A stretch of DNA of 64,000 nt from Bradyrhizobium sp. 149 (lineage in GTDB: Bacteria > Pseudomonadota > Alphaproteobacteria > Rhizobiales > Xanthobacteraceae), in assembly GCF_023073915.1 (NCBI RefSeq), contig NZ_JADPKK010000020.1:62001-126000 (forward strand), written 5' to 3'. A program made the position numbers and the translations under genes. A model generated the notes under the pieces. The model was given only the letters and a program-made list of their open reading frames with translations. It searched no databases and was not told the DNA's origin. Below, piece after piece: positions 20,762 through 29,431 of this stretch. Position 1 is the stretch's first letter, and every line of letters starts with the position of its first letter.

Positions 20762-22842
20762 CAGGCCGCCTTGGGCGCGTCGAGCAGGCCGCGGCGGCGC
20801 AAGAGTGCGTCCGGCTCCGGCGGCCGGCCGCGGAAGGCCTCATAGGCGGCTTCCGGGTCGACCGATCCGCCGCTCGAGTAGATGTCGTCGTGCAGGCGCT
20901 TGGCGACCTCAGGATCGAAGATGTTGCCGGCCTCCTCGAACGCACCGAAGGCGTCGGCGTCCATCACCTCCGACCACATGTAGCTGTAATAGCCGGCGGC
21001 ATAATGGTCGCCGGTGAAGATGTGACCGAATTGCGTGGGCCGGTGACGCAGCGATATCTCCTCGGGCATGCCGATCTTCTCCAGCTCGCGTCTCTCGAAG
21101 GCGCGGACATCCTGCGCGGCGGAGGCCGGCTGGGTGTGGAATTCGAGATCGATCAGCGCCGAGGAGACGAACTCGACCGTGGCAAAACCCTGGTTGAATT
21201 TTCGCGCGGCCAGGAACCGTTGCAGCAGATCGTCGGGCAGCGGCTCGCCGGTCTGGTAATGCCGCGCGAACTGCTGCAGCACTTCCGGCCGCTCCTGCCA
21301 ATGCTCGTAGAGCTGCGAGGGCAGCTCGACGAAGTCGGTGAACACGGAGGTGCCCGACAGCGACGGATAGGTCACGTTGGAGAGCATGCCGTGCAGGCCG
21401 TGGCCGAACTCGTGGAACAGGGTACGGGCATCGTCGGGCGACAGCAGCGAGGGTTCCCCGTCCGCACCCTTGGAGAAGTTGCAGATGTTGAGGACCAGCG
21501 GCGAGACCTCGCCGTCGAGCTTCTGCTGGTCACGCAGCGAGGTCATCCAGGCGCCGGAGCGCTTCGACGGCCGGGCGAAGTAGTCGCCATAGAACAGCGC
21601 CTTGTGCTTGCCGTCCCGCCCCTTCATCTCCCACACCCGGACGTCCGGATGCCAGACCGGCACATCCTTGCGCTCCTCGAAGGTAACGCCGAACAGGCGC
21701 GTCGCGCAGTCGAAGGCGGCGGCGATCATGTGATCGAGCGCGAGATAGGGCTTGATCGCGGCGTCGTCGAAATTGGCGCGCTGAAGGCGCAGCTTTTCGG
21801 CATAAAAGCGCCAGTCCCAGGGGGCGAGCTTGAAATTGCCGCCCTCCTCGGTGATCAGCGCCTGCATGTCGTCGCGGTCTGCGAGAGCCCGCGACCTTGC
21901 CGGCTTCCACACCCGCTCCAGAAGTCCGCGCACCGCTTCCGGCGTCTTGGCCATGGAATCCTCCAGCCGGTAGGCCGCGAAGGTAGGGTAACCCAGGAGA
22001 TTGGCGCTTTCCTCGCGCAGCCTCAGGACCTCGACGATGGTCGCGTTGTTGTCGTTGGAATTGCCGTTGTCGCCTCGCGCGGTGAAGGCTTTGTAGACCT
22101 TCTCGCGCAGGTCACGCCGCGCCGAGCTCTTCAGGAACTGTTCGACCGAGGAGCGCGACAGGGTGACGATGGCCTTGCCGGCCATGCCGCGTTCTTCTGC
22201 CGCAGCCTTGGCGCTGGCGACAAAACTCTCCGGCAGGCCTTGGCGGTCGGCTTCGCCGAGCTCCATGAACCATTCCTGCTCGTCGCCGAGCAGATGATGA
22301 CTGAAGCTGGTGCCGAGCTGGGCCAGTCTCTCGTTGATCTCGGCCATCCGCGTCTTAGCCTCTTCGGAGAGGCCGGCGCCGGAGCGGTGGAAGCGGGTGT
22401 AGGTGCGCTCGAGCAGGCGGAGCTGTTCCGGTGTCAAACCGAGATTGGCGCGGTTCTCGTGCAGCTGGGCGATGCGGCCAAACAGCACGGCGTTCATCAT
22501 GATCGGATTCCAGTGCCGCGCCATCCGCAAGGAAACCTCCTTGTCGATCTCCAGGATGGCCGGGTTGGAATGCGCCGAGACGAGGTCGTAGAACACCGAC
22601 GCAATCTTGCTGAGCAGCTTGCCCGAGCGCTCCAGCGCCGTGATGGTGTTGGCGAAGTCGGCCGCGGTCGGGTCGTTGGTGATCGCTGCGATCTCGGCGG
22701 AGTGGTCGGCGAAGGCCTGCTCGAACGCCGGGAGGAAGTGCTCCGGCTTGATCTCGTCGAACGGCGGGGTCGCAAATGGCGTCACCCACGCCTTCAGCAG
22801 CGGGTTGCTCTCGGCATCCGTAGTTTGGCGGGTTTCTGACAT
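20761..22842 (-). CDS. M3 family metallopeptidase (oligopeptidase A / Dcp-like)
   Basis: A 693-residue zinc peptidase of the thimet oligopeptidase group that trims short peptides in the cytoplasm. The zinc site TLFHEFGHGLHG holds HEFGH at about residue 463, followed by the third ligand Glu in ELPSQLYEHW. The N-terminus FATPPFDEIKPEHFLPAFEQ is typical. The start at 22842 gives MSETRQTTDAESNPLLKAWV; the frame is open 138 codons further upstream but that part is not conserved-looking and overlaps another gene. No signal peptide. It shares an operon with a DUF1007 protein and an RcnA-like transporter, which is an unusual pairing. Confidence 0.93.
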   Translation of the reverse strand: MSETRQTTDAESNPLLKAWVTPFATPPFDEIKPEHFLPAFEQAFADHSAEIAAITNDPTAADFANTITALERSGKLLSKIASVFYDLVSAHSNPAILEIDKEVSLRMARHWNPIMMNAVLFGRIAQLHENRANLGLTPEQLRLLERTYTRFHRSGAGLSEEAKTRMAEINERLAQLGTSFSHHLLGDEQEWFMELGEADRQGLPESFVASAKAAAEERGMAGKAIVTLSRSSVEQFLKSSARRDLREKVYKAFTARGDNGNSNDNNATIVEVLRLREESANLLGYPTFAAYRLEDSMAKTPEAVRGLLERVWKPARSRALADRDDMQALITEEGGNFKLAPWDWRFYAEKLRLQRANFDDAAIKPYLALDHMIAAAFDCATRLFGVTFEERKDVPVWHPDVRVWEMKGRDGKHKALFYGDYFARPSKRSGAWMTSLRDQQKLDGEVSPLVLNICNFSKGADGEPSLLSPDDARTLFHEFGHGLHGMLSNVTYPSLSGTSVFTDFVELPSQLYEHWQERPEVLQQFARHYQTGEPLPDDLLQRFLAARKFNQGFATVEFVSSALIDLEFHTQPASAAQDVRAFERRELEKIGMPEEISLRHRPTQFGHIFTGDHYAAGYYSYMWSEVMDADAFGAFEEAGNIFDPEVAKRLHDDIYSSGGSVDPEAAYEAFRGRPPEPDALLRRRGLLDAPKAA

Positions 22843-22977
22843 CGCAAGTCCCAATTTTGTGGCTCGATTGTTGCGGCAGCTATAGCACGCGATGGGGCTT
22901 TTTTGGGCCATTTGCCCTTGCTCCCGGCTGCCTTTTCGGGGAGATTGCGGCCCTTCAAGCCTGGGACCACTGAGCTC

Positions 22978-23232
22978 ATGAACGCGAACTCCTCGTCTTC
23001 CCGTCGAATCGCCTGGCCGAGCGTCATCACCGTCATCAGCGCCGCCATCCTGATCGGTGCCGAGGTGTTCGGCGCGGCGTTTGCCGGCGGCTGGGCGCTC
23101 GCGATCCTGTTCGGGCTCGGCGAGCAGGGCACGCACATCCTTCAGGCCGCGCTGTTCGCGCTCGGCGTGCTGGTGATGACCGCCTTCATCCGCGCCGCTC
23201 AGCGCGTCGAGCCGTTCACGAAGCGCGGCTGA
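22978..23232 (+). CDS. Small two-helix membrane protein, unknown function
   Basis: An 84-residue protein with two hydrophobic helices (VITVISAAILIGAEVFGAAF and ILQAALFALGVLVMTAFIRA) joined by a Gly-rich turn, and basic ends. It is a plausible small inner-membrane protein often seen as a conserved hypothetical in rhizobia. No family is recognised. It is divergent from the M3 peptidase gene, and no clear terminator follows. Confidence 0.6.
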   Translation: MNANSSSSRRIAWPSVITVISAAILIGAEVFGAAFAGGWALAILFGLGEQGTHILQAALFALGVLVMTAFIRAAQRVEPFTKRG

Positions 23233-23320
23233 CGCTCCCTCGCGCGCGAGGGACACGCGCGCGCAGAAAGCTTAACGCGCGTTCATCTTCCCCGTCGCTC
23301 GCGCAACGCTGCGCAAGCAG

Positions 23321-23690
23321 ATGTTAGGCAATTCTGTTCTCAGCCTAAAAAATCTCTTGCGAACCAGAGTCAAAACACTTATGTGCGGATTGCCCAATTT
23401 CGCACGTGCCTGTGGTCGTGTGTCAGTCGGTAGGTATCCGGACAAGAGGCCGGACAGCCGCCAAGGGGTGAAGAAGCCGAGGGGCTCTTCGGAAGTGCGG
23501 AAGTCGGAAGGCTCAACAAGCCGGAAGACGAAAGCAAACCCGGAGCGTCCAGCATCTCTCTCAAAGAGATGCCTTGTCGAAGGTGACTTTGCTCTTTGCA
23601 ACCGTGACTGGCAGCCGGAGGCGAACCGGCGCACCCCGCTCTCAACGGGGGACGCGACTTAAAGCAACGACGGATCGGGCTTTTTTGGTC
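23321..23690 (+). ncRNA. speF-type structured leader RNA of the ornithine decarboxylase gene
   Basis: A gene-free stretch ahead of the decarboxylase carries a series of hairpins: TCCGG/CCGGA (23437-23454), CCGA/TCGG (23477-23492), GCATCTCT/AGAGATGC (23552-23572), GCCGG/CCGGC (23614-23630), CCCCG/CGGGG (23634-23650), then a terminator-like stem and U run (23661-23686). Alphaproteobacteria have a known conserved RNA (speF, Rfam RF00518) of a few hundred bases just upstream of ornithine decarboxylase, and position and size agree. Boundaries are approximate. An unbroken reading frame (23321-23662, 113 codons) runs through it and ends on the terminator stem. Confidence 0.7.
23661..23686 (+). terminator. 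Attenuator-like terminator at the end of the decarboxylase leader
   Basis: AAAGC-aa-CGA pairs with TCG-g-GCTTT around a CGGA loop, and the T run (six T) begins at 23681. It lies 220 bp before the decarboxylase start, so it should stop transcription unless bypassed. The TAA of the leader frame overlaps the first bases of the stem. Confidence 0.6.
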
Positions 23691-23905
23691 TCTACCGGCA
23701 TTCCAACGCCGGCGCGGGCTACTGAAAAGGCTTGTCCTTCATTGCCAGGTGTGCGGGCGGGAACATTCCCAACCAATCCACGGCAGCACAGTCTGATGTG
23801 AGTCTTTGGCTCGTCGCGCCTCCATCGCGCGATCTGGCCGGAGCGCTCTTATCCGACGTCATTTTTTGAACGGATCCCCGTCGCTGGGCCGTTTGGGAGA
23901 GTGCT

Positions 23906-25048
23906 ATGACCGACCGTATCCAGGAATTCCTGCGCAACCGCCGCAGCGAGGGCCTCGACACCGAACCGTGCCTCGTCGTCGACCTCGAAGTCGTGCGCGA
24001 CAATTACCAGACCTTCGCCAAGGCGCTGCCCGACAGCCGCGTGTTCTATGCCGTCAAGGCGAACCCGGCGCCGGAAGTGCTGGCTTTGCTCGCCTCCATG
24101 GGCTCCTGCTTCGACACCGCCACGGTCGCCGAGATCGAGATGGCGCTCGCTGCTGGTGCGACGCCCGACCGTGTCTCCTTCGGCAACACGATCAAGAAGG
24201 AGCGCGACATCGCACGCGCCTTCGCGCTCGGCATTCGGCTGTTCGCAGTCGATTGCACCGCCGAGGTGGAGAAGGTCGCCCGTGCCGCGCCCGGGGCCAA
24301 GGTGTTCTGCCGCATCCTCTATGACTGCGCCGGCGCCGAATGGCCGCTGTCGCGCAAGTTCGGCTGCGATCCGGAGATGGCCGTCGACGTGCTCGACGTT
24401 GCCAAGCGTCTGGGCCTGGAGCCGTGCGGCATCTCCTTCCATGTGGGCTCGCAGCAGCGCAAGGTGAAGGCGTGGGACCGTGCGCTGGCGATGGCCTCGC
24501 AGGTGTTCCGCGACTGCGCCGAGCGCGGCATCAACCTGACCATGGTCAACATGGGCGGCGGTTTCCCGACCAAGTACCTGAAGGACGTGCCGCCGGTGGT
24601 CACCTACGGCCGCTCGATCTTCCGCGCGCTGCGCAAGCACTTCGGCAACCAGATTCCGGAGACCATCATCGAGCCGGGCCGCGGCATGGTGGGCAACGCC
24701 GGCATCATCGAGTCCGAGGTCGTGCTCATCTCGAAGAAGAGCGACGAGGACGAGGTGCGCTGGGTCTATCTGGACATCGGCAAGTTCGGCGGTCTCGCCG
24801 AGACCATGGACGAGTCGATCCGTTACGCCATCCGCACCCCGCATGACGGCGCGGACATGACGCCGTGCGTGCTCGCGGGCCCGACCTGCGACAGCGCCGA
24901 CGTGCTGTACGAGAAGAACCCGTACCCGCTTCCGGTGACGCTCGAGATCGGCGACAAGCTGCTGATCGAAGGCACCGGGGCCTATACGTCGACCTACTCG
25001 GCGGTGGCGTTCAACGGCATTCCGCCGCTGAAGACCTACCACATCTGA
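23906..25048 (+). CDS. odc: Ornithine decarboxylase (group IV, PLP-dependent)
   Basis: A 380-residue enzyme of the alanine-racemase fold that makes putrescine from ornithine; some members also accept lysine. The PLP lysine is K51 in VFYAVKANPAP. Other family marks are FHVGSQQRK, NMGGGFPTKY, the phosphate-binding EPGRGMVGNAG, and the catalytic Cys in GPTCDSADVLYE near residue 328. Length is that of the short bacterial/eukaryotic-type enzymes. GGGAGAG precedes the ATG. Expression is probably set by the long leader upstream. With homospermidine synthase 1.3 kb downstream it forms the polyamine pathway. Confidence 0.95.
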   Translation: MTDRIQEFLRNRRSEGLDTEPCLVVDLEVVRDNYQTFAKALPDSRVFYAVKANPAPEVLALLASMGSCFDTATVAEIEMALAAGATPDRVSFGNTIKKERDIARAFALGIRLFAVDCTAEVEKVARAAPGAKVFCRILYDCAGAEWPLSRKFGCDPEMAVDVLDVAKRLGLEPCGISFHVGSQQRKVKAWDRALAMASQVFRDCAERGINLTMVNMGGGFPTKYLKDVPPVVTYGRSIFRALRKHFGNQIPETIIEPGRGMVGNAGIIESEVVLISKKSDEDEVRWVYLDIGKFGGLAETMDESIRYAIRTPHDGADMTPCVLAGPTCDSADVLYEKNPYPLPVTLEIGDKLLIEGTGAYTSTYSAVAFNGIPPLKTYHI

Positions 25049-25078
25049 TCGCCTCTCTTACCGAGGCCTGACGAACCC

Positions 25079-25100
25079 GGGAGCCGGCTTGCCGGCTCCC
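25079..25100 (+). terminator. Perfect hairpin after the decarboxylase gene
   Basis: GGGAGCCGGC, a TT spacer and GCCGGCTCCC, a 10-bp perfect inverted repeat 30 bp past the stop. No T run follows, so it may be a weak terminator or an RNA stabiliser. Confidence 0.55.
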
Positions 25101-25180
25101 ACCCTGACATTTCGATTTCTGACGACGCCTTGGACCGGCGTGCTTTGGGCACGTCCGTTTCAAGCGGGGACTGACGCGCC

Positions 25181-25768
25181 ATGACTGCTCTTCGGAAGAC
25201 ACAGGTTGATCCCACCTCGAAAGCCGCTCCGTTCGCGATCCGTGCGGAGCGTGCGGCCGACGTTGCGATGCGTGAAGCGCTGCTCGATGCGTCCTTTGGC
25301 GAGAACCGCCATGGCCGCACCTGCCAGCGCCTGCGTGACGGACGCGCACCCGCAGCCGGCCTCGCGCTGACCGCGATGCGCGAGGGGAAGCTCGTGGGAA
25401 CCGTGCGGCTGTGGCACGTCAGCGCCGGAGGCAGGCCCGCTCTGGTCCTCGGACCGCTGGCGGTGGACCCTGCCTGCCGCGAGCTCGGGATCGGCGCCGC
25501 GCTGATGCAACAAGCGCTGGCCGCCGCCCGGGCGCGTGGGCACGCCGCCGTGATCCTGCTCGGCGATGCCGCTTATTACACCCGCTTCGGCTTCTCGCCT
25601 GAGAAGACTGGCGAGCTGTCGCTGCCCGGCCCGTTCGAGCGTGACCGCTTGCTGGCCGTCGAATTTCAGACCGGCGCGCTGGACGGCGCCAAGGGAATGA
25701 TCGTCCCGACTGGTGCGGCCCTGCCCAAACGGAGGGTAGTTCGCGCCCTCCAGGCGCACGCGGCCTAA
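25181..25768 (+). CDS. GNAT-family N-acetyltransferase (YhbS-like)
   Basis: A 195-residue acetyltransferase. The acetyl-CoA site is GPLAVDPACRELGIGAALM at about residue 90, followed by HAAVILLGDAAYYTRFGFSP, a pattern of the COG3153 (YhbS) group. The first 20 residues look unstructured. The natural substrate is unknown. It sits between ornithine decarboxylase and homospermidine synthase, so a role on polyamines or their precursors is possible, but nothing in the sequence proves it. The ribosome site is weak. Confidence 0.85.
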   Translation: MTALRKTQVDPTSKAAPFAIRAERAADVAMREALLDASFGENRHGRTCQRLRDGRAPAAGLALTAMREGKLVGTVRLWHVSAGGRPALVLGPLAVDPACRELGIGAALMQQALAAARARGHAAVILLGDAAYYTRFGFSPEKTGELSLPGPFERDRLLAVEFQTGALDGAKGMIVPTGAALPKRRVVRALQAHAA

Positions 25769-25914
25769 GGGATCGCCATGATGGCGACGACCCCAGCCGC
25801 GTTGAGCGGCAACGCCCGGCTGTGCCTGCGTCAAGCTCCATTCCTTTGGGGTTGCGCAGGCCCGCAAATTGCCCGTAAACCCCACGAATTCCTCTTCAGT
25901 CGAGGCCCACGACC

Positions 25915-26304
25915 ATGTCCCGCCGCCTGATTTCCACCGGCTCGCCGTTCGAGAAGACCGCCGGCTACAGCCGCGCCGTGATCGATGGCGAGTTCGCTTT
26001 CGTCGCGGGAACCACCGGCTACGACTACACCACGATGACGATGCCGGCCGATGTCACGAGCCAGTCACGCAACTGCTTCAAGACCATCGAAGCTGCCCTG
26101 AAGGAGGGTGGCTTCGAGATGGCCGATATCGTCCGTGCGACCTACTACCTCACCGACATCAAGGACGCTGACGCGCATTTCGCGGTCTGCGGCGAGGTCC
26201 TCGGCGAGATCCGGCCGGCCGCCACACTTCTCGTCGTCTCGGCGCTCTACAAGCCCGAGATGAAGGTCGAGATCGAAGCCACCGCCAAGCGCCGCAGCGC
26301 CTGA
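25915..26304 (+). CDS. RidA-family protein
   Basis: A 129-residue protein of the YjgF/YER057c/UK114 family. RidA hydrolyses reactive enamines and imines that PLP enzymes release; other subfamilies have different roles. Visible marks are RAVIDGEFAFVAGTTGYDY, QSRNCFKTIEAALKEGGFEM, IVRATYYLTDI and the C-terminal block with KVEIEATAKR. The usual RidA arginine near position 105 (in IRPAAT) is present. It stands 47 bp before homospermidine synthase and after the PLP-dependent decarboxylase, so clean-up of imine by-products is a reasonable guess. Confidence 0.9.
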   Translation: MSRRLISTGSPFEKTAGYSRAVIDGEFAFVAGTTGYDYTTMTMPADVTSQSRNCFKTIEAALKEGGFEMADIVRATYYLTDIKDADAHFAVCGEVLGEIRPAATLLVVSALYKPEMKVEIEATAKRRSA

Positions 26305-26351
26305 TCCACCCCTCACCATTGTTCGCCAGCACGTTCCGGAGAAACCATCCC

Positions 26352-27794
26352 ATGAGCCCCGCCTCGCAGATCTACGCGAAGATCACCGGTCCCATCGTCA
26401 TGGTCGGCTTCGGCTCCATCGGCAAAGGCACCTTGCCGCTGATCGAGCGGCATCTCGATTACGACAAGTCGCGCGTCACCGTCATCGATCCCAAGGACGA
26501 GGGCCGCAAGGCACATTGCGAGAAGCACAATGTGCGCTTCATCCAAAAGGGCGTAACCAGGGACAATTATCGGGAGTTGCTGACCCCGCTGCTCACCGAA
26601 GGCGGCGGCCAGGGCTTTTGCGTCAATCTCTCGGTCGACACCGGCTCCACCGACATCATGGAGCTCTGCAACGAGCTCGGCGCCCTCTATATCGACACCG
26701 TCAACGAGCCCTGGCTCGGCTTCTATTTCGATACCTCGAAGGGCCCGGAAGCACGCTCCAACTACGCCCTTCGCGAAGCGACGCTGGCCGCCAAGAAGGC
26801 GCGCCCTACGGGCTCGACGACGGCCGTCTCCTGCTGTGGCGCCAATCCCGGCATGGTCTCCTTTTTCGTCAAGCAGGCGCTGCTCAATGTCGCCGCTGAT
26901 CTAAAGCTCAATGCGCCCAAGCCGAAGACCAAGGCCGAATGGGCGGACTTGATGCGGCAGGCCGGCATCAAGGGCATTCATATCGCCGAACGCGACACCC
27001 AGCGCTCCAAGTCGCCGAAAGAGCCTGATGTCTTCGTCAACACCTGGTCGGTGGAAGGTTTCCTGTCGGAAGGCGTGCAGCCGTCCGAACTCGGCTGGGG
27101 CACCCATGAAAAATGGATGCCCGAGAACGCGCGGACCCACGAAGCCGGCTGCGGCGCCGCCATCTATCTGATGCAGCCCGGCGCCAACACGCGCGTGCGT
27201 ACCTGGTGCCCGACCCGCGGCGCGCAGTATGGCTTCCTCGTCACCCACAACGAGTCGATCTCGATCGCCGACTATTTCACCGTGCGCGACGCATCAGGCA
27301 CGGCAGTCTACCGGCCGACCTGCCACTATGCCTACCATCCGGCTGACGATGCCGTGCTGTCGCTGCACGAAATGTTCGGCCGCGCGGCGAAGATGCAGGA
27401 GAAGCACCACATCCTCGATGAGAACGAAATCGTCGACGGCATCGACGAACTCGGCGTGCTGCTGTTCGGCCATGACAACAATGCCTACTGGTACGGCTCG
27501 CAGCTCTCCATCGAGGAGACCCGCAAGCTCGCGCCCTACCAGAACGCCACCGGCCTGCAAGTGACCTCCGCTGTGCTCGGCGGCATGGTGTGGGCGCTGG
27601 AAAATCCCAACGAAGGCATCGTCGAAGCCGACGAGATGGATTTCGACCGTCTGCTGGAAATCCAGTTGCCGTATCTCGGCCCGGTGAAGGGTTACTACAC
27701 CGACTGGACGCCGCTGACGGATCGTCCGGGACTGTTCCCGGAAGACATCGATACCAGCGATCCCTGGCAGTTCCGGAACGTTCTGGTGCGGTGA
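26352..27794 (+). CDS. hss: Homospermidine synthase
   Basis: A 480-residue NAD-dependent enzyme that joins two putrescines (or putrescine and spermidine) into sym-homospermidine, the main polyamine of rhizobia. The nucleotide-binding start GPIVMVGFGSIGKGTLPLIE and the long conserved body (CGANPGMVSFFVKQAL, HEAGCGAAIYLMQPGANTR, LGVLLFGHDNNAYWYGSQLS) match the bacterial HSS family (saccharopine-dehydrogenase superfamily). Length is right. ATG at 26352 is used; the frame is open 11 codons upstream without a conserved start. Its substrate comes from the decarboxylase upstream. Confidence 0.95.
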   Translation: MSPASQIYAKITGPIVMVGFGSIGKGTLPLIERHLDYDKSRVTVIDPKDEGRKAHCEKHNVRFIQKGVTRDNYRELLTPLLTEGGGQGFCVNLSVDTGSTDIMELCNELGALYIDTVNEPWLGFYFDTSKGPEARSNYALREATLAAKKARPTGSTTAVSCCGANPGMVSFFVKQALLNVAADLKLNAPKPKTKAEWADLMRQAGIKGIHIAERDTQRSKSPKEPDVFVNTWSVEGFLSEGVQPSELGWGTHEKWMPENARTHEAGCGAAIYLMQPGANTRVRTWCPTRGAQYGFLVTHNESISIADYFTVRDASGTAVYRPTCHYAYHPADDAVLSLHEMFGRAAKMQEKHHILDENEIVDGIDELGVLLFGHDNNAYWYGSQLSIEETRKLAPYQNATGLQVTSAVLGGMVWALENPNEGIVEADEMDFDRLLEIQLPYLGPVKGYYTDWTPLTDRPGLFPEDIDTSDPWQFRNVLVR

Positions 27795-27806
27795 CAACCC
27801 AGCGAT

Positions 27807-27892
27807 CATGCCCGGGCTTGTCCCGGGCATCCACGAACTTTCCTTCTGCAGCTCCAAGACGTGGGATGGCCGGGACGAGCCCGGCCATGACG
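27807..27892. repeat. Palindromic intergenic repeat (type D)
   Basis: Left arm TCATGCCCGGGCTTGTCCCG, right arm GGCCGGGACGAGCCCGGCCA then TGACG; the arms pair with a few mismatches. It lies between convergent hss and a hypothetical gene. Confidence 0.85.
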
Positions 27893-27909
27893 CTGCAACG
27901 ACGAGTTCG

Positions 27910-28245
27910 CTACTTCTCCTTGATCGGCGGCGCGATCTTCTCGGCTGGCGCCGGCGGCAATGCCGGTTTGGCCGCGCCCGCAGCGCCCTGGGTCTGCGGC
28001 TCGGGTCGCGCGGGCTCCGGGGCCGGCGTGGTCGGCCGGTCGCCGCCGGGCTTGGCTTCCGCAGGCTTGTTCTGATCATCCGACGGCGTGCCCTGAAGCG
28101 GGGGCGTCGCCTGCGCCGTCTGCATCCGGCTCTCGGCACGGATTTGCGCCAGCGACATGCCTGAAACCACGACCCCTGCTGCGAACAGCGAGCACGCGAT
28201 CATCAGGTCGAGCTTCAGTCTGCGCTTGTCATAATGGCCGGGCAT
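27910..28245 (-). CDS. Membrane-anchored proline-rich small protein, unknown function
   Basis: A 111-residue protein with a short basic N-terminus (MPGHYDKRRLKLD), one membrane helix (LMIACSLFAAGVVVSGMSLA), and a Pro/Ala/Lys-rich disordered tail that would be periplasmic. No domain recognised. ATG 28245 has AAAGGCGG nine bases upstream; a GTG at 28254 is too close to that site. It follows the zinc operon on the same strand after 166 bp; a link to it is not shown. Confidence 0.55.
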   Translation of the reverse strand: MPGHYDKRRLKLDLMIACSLFAAGVVVSGMSLAQIRAESRMQTAQATPPLQGTPSDDQNKPAEAKPGGDRPTTPAPEPARPEPQTQGAAGAAKPALPPAPAEKIAPPIKEK

Positions 28246-28411
28246 GTCGATCACCGCCTTTGTCCGGGATCAACGAAATCGCCCGTCTGCAGTTCCCTCC
28301 CCGTGGTGGTGGGAACCCGGGCCGGCGCCGGATCCGCCACAGCCGAAGCCACAGCGCCGCCGCCGGTTGAGCCGGCGCAGCTCCATGCCCTGCTTTCAGA
28401 ACGATGACGGA

Positions 28412-29431
28412 TTAAAGCTCGAGCAGGCCGCCGTCCCCATTTTCGTCGGCGAACGCCAGCAGCGTCCCCTTCGCGTTCCAGGCAAGCGCGGCCACCGGCG
28501 GGGTGCCATTGCGGCGGACCAGGATCTCGGCGCCGTCCTCCAGACGCACCATCAGCACGGTGCCGTCGCTGTAGCCGGCGGCGAAGATGTCGTTCTTGGG
28601 ATGGCAGGCGACGACCGACACGCGCGCCTGGAGCGGCGCGAGCATCGCGGGCTCCTTGCCCATAGGGCCGTCCTTGCTGGCGAACGGCCACAGGATAACC
28701 GTGTCGGCGCCCGAGGTCGCCAGCGCCTTGCCGCCCGCGCTCCACGACATCGAGCGAACGCGGCCGGGATAACCGGTCATGCGCATGTGCCTGTTGTCGG
28801 CAAGCCGCCAGCCGTGCAGCGCCGATTCGTGCATCGTGGTGACCAGGAATTTGTTGTCCGGGCTGAAGGTGACGCCGAGATGGGAGCCGGCCCAGGGCAG
28901 GAATTCGGCCGATCCCGTCATGTTGGGAAACCACAGCGTCGCGCCGTTGTAATGGGCGATCGCGAGACGCTGGCCCTTCGGCGCAAACGCAAGGCCGCCG
29001 ACCGTCGAGGGCACCTCGAGCGACTTCTCCTCGCTCTTGCCGCTCTTGAAGAAAGCGGTCTTGCCGGCCGACCAGGCGTAGGCACCGTCCGGATGCAGCG
29101 CCACGGCATCGATCCAGCGCCGCTTCGGGTCGGTCGCAAGCAGCGTCACCTCACCCTTGGTATCGAGCGACATGACCTTCCCATCGTCGCCGCCCATCAC
29201 GAGGCGCTTGCCGTCGGAGGCGGCCGAGAGAATGCCGCCGCTGTGCACGGCGACCTTGCTGATCTCGCCCTGGTCATCCACGAACGCGACATTCTCCTCG
29301 CCGCCGACGAAGGCGGCGCGGTTGCCAAGGAAATGCACGGAAGTCACGACCATCCCGAGCGCGAGCGGCTTGACGCGCTCGGTGACGGAGACGATCGAGG
29401 CGGAATCGGCAGGCGGCGTAAACTCTTTCAT
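28412..29431 (-). CDS. WD40-repeat protein coupled to the CobW GTPase
   Basis: A 339-residue beta-propeller protein without signal peptide. Repeats of roughly 40 residues can be followed (ISKVAVHSGGILSAASDGKR, AVALHPDGAYAWSAGKT, SMSWSAGGKALATSGADTVI, VVACHPKNDIFAAGYSDGTV, ALAWNAKGTLLAFADENGDG). The propeller should bind a protein partner in the cytoplasm. Its ATG overlaps the cobW stop as TGATG, so the two proteins are made in step, and the gene ends the zinc operon. A periplasmic propeller zinc chaperone (AztD) is known beside some zinc transporters, but this one is not exported. Confidence 0.85.
   Translation of the reverse strand: MKEFTPPADSASIVSVTERVKPLALGMVVTSVHFLGNRAAFVGGEENVAFVDDQGEISKVAVHSGGILSAASDGKRLVMGGDDGKVMSLDTKGEVTLLATDPKRRWIDAVALHPDGAYAWSAGKTAFFKSGKSEEKSLEVPSTVGGLAFAPKGQRLAIAHYNGATLWFPNMTGSAEFLPWAGSHLGVTFSPDNKFLVTTMHESALHGWRLADNRHMRMTGYPGRVRSMSWSAGGKALATSGADTVILWPFASKDGPMGKEPAMLAPLQARVSVVACHPKNDIFAAGYSDGTVLMVRLEDGAEILVRRNGTPPVAALAWNAKGTLLAFADENGDGGLLEL

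Noticed and set aside
20707..22839. 710-codon plus-strand frame antisense to the M3 peptidase
   Set aside because: The peptidase has a complete HEFGH zinc site on the other strand; the frame is a shadow.
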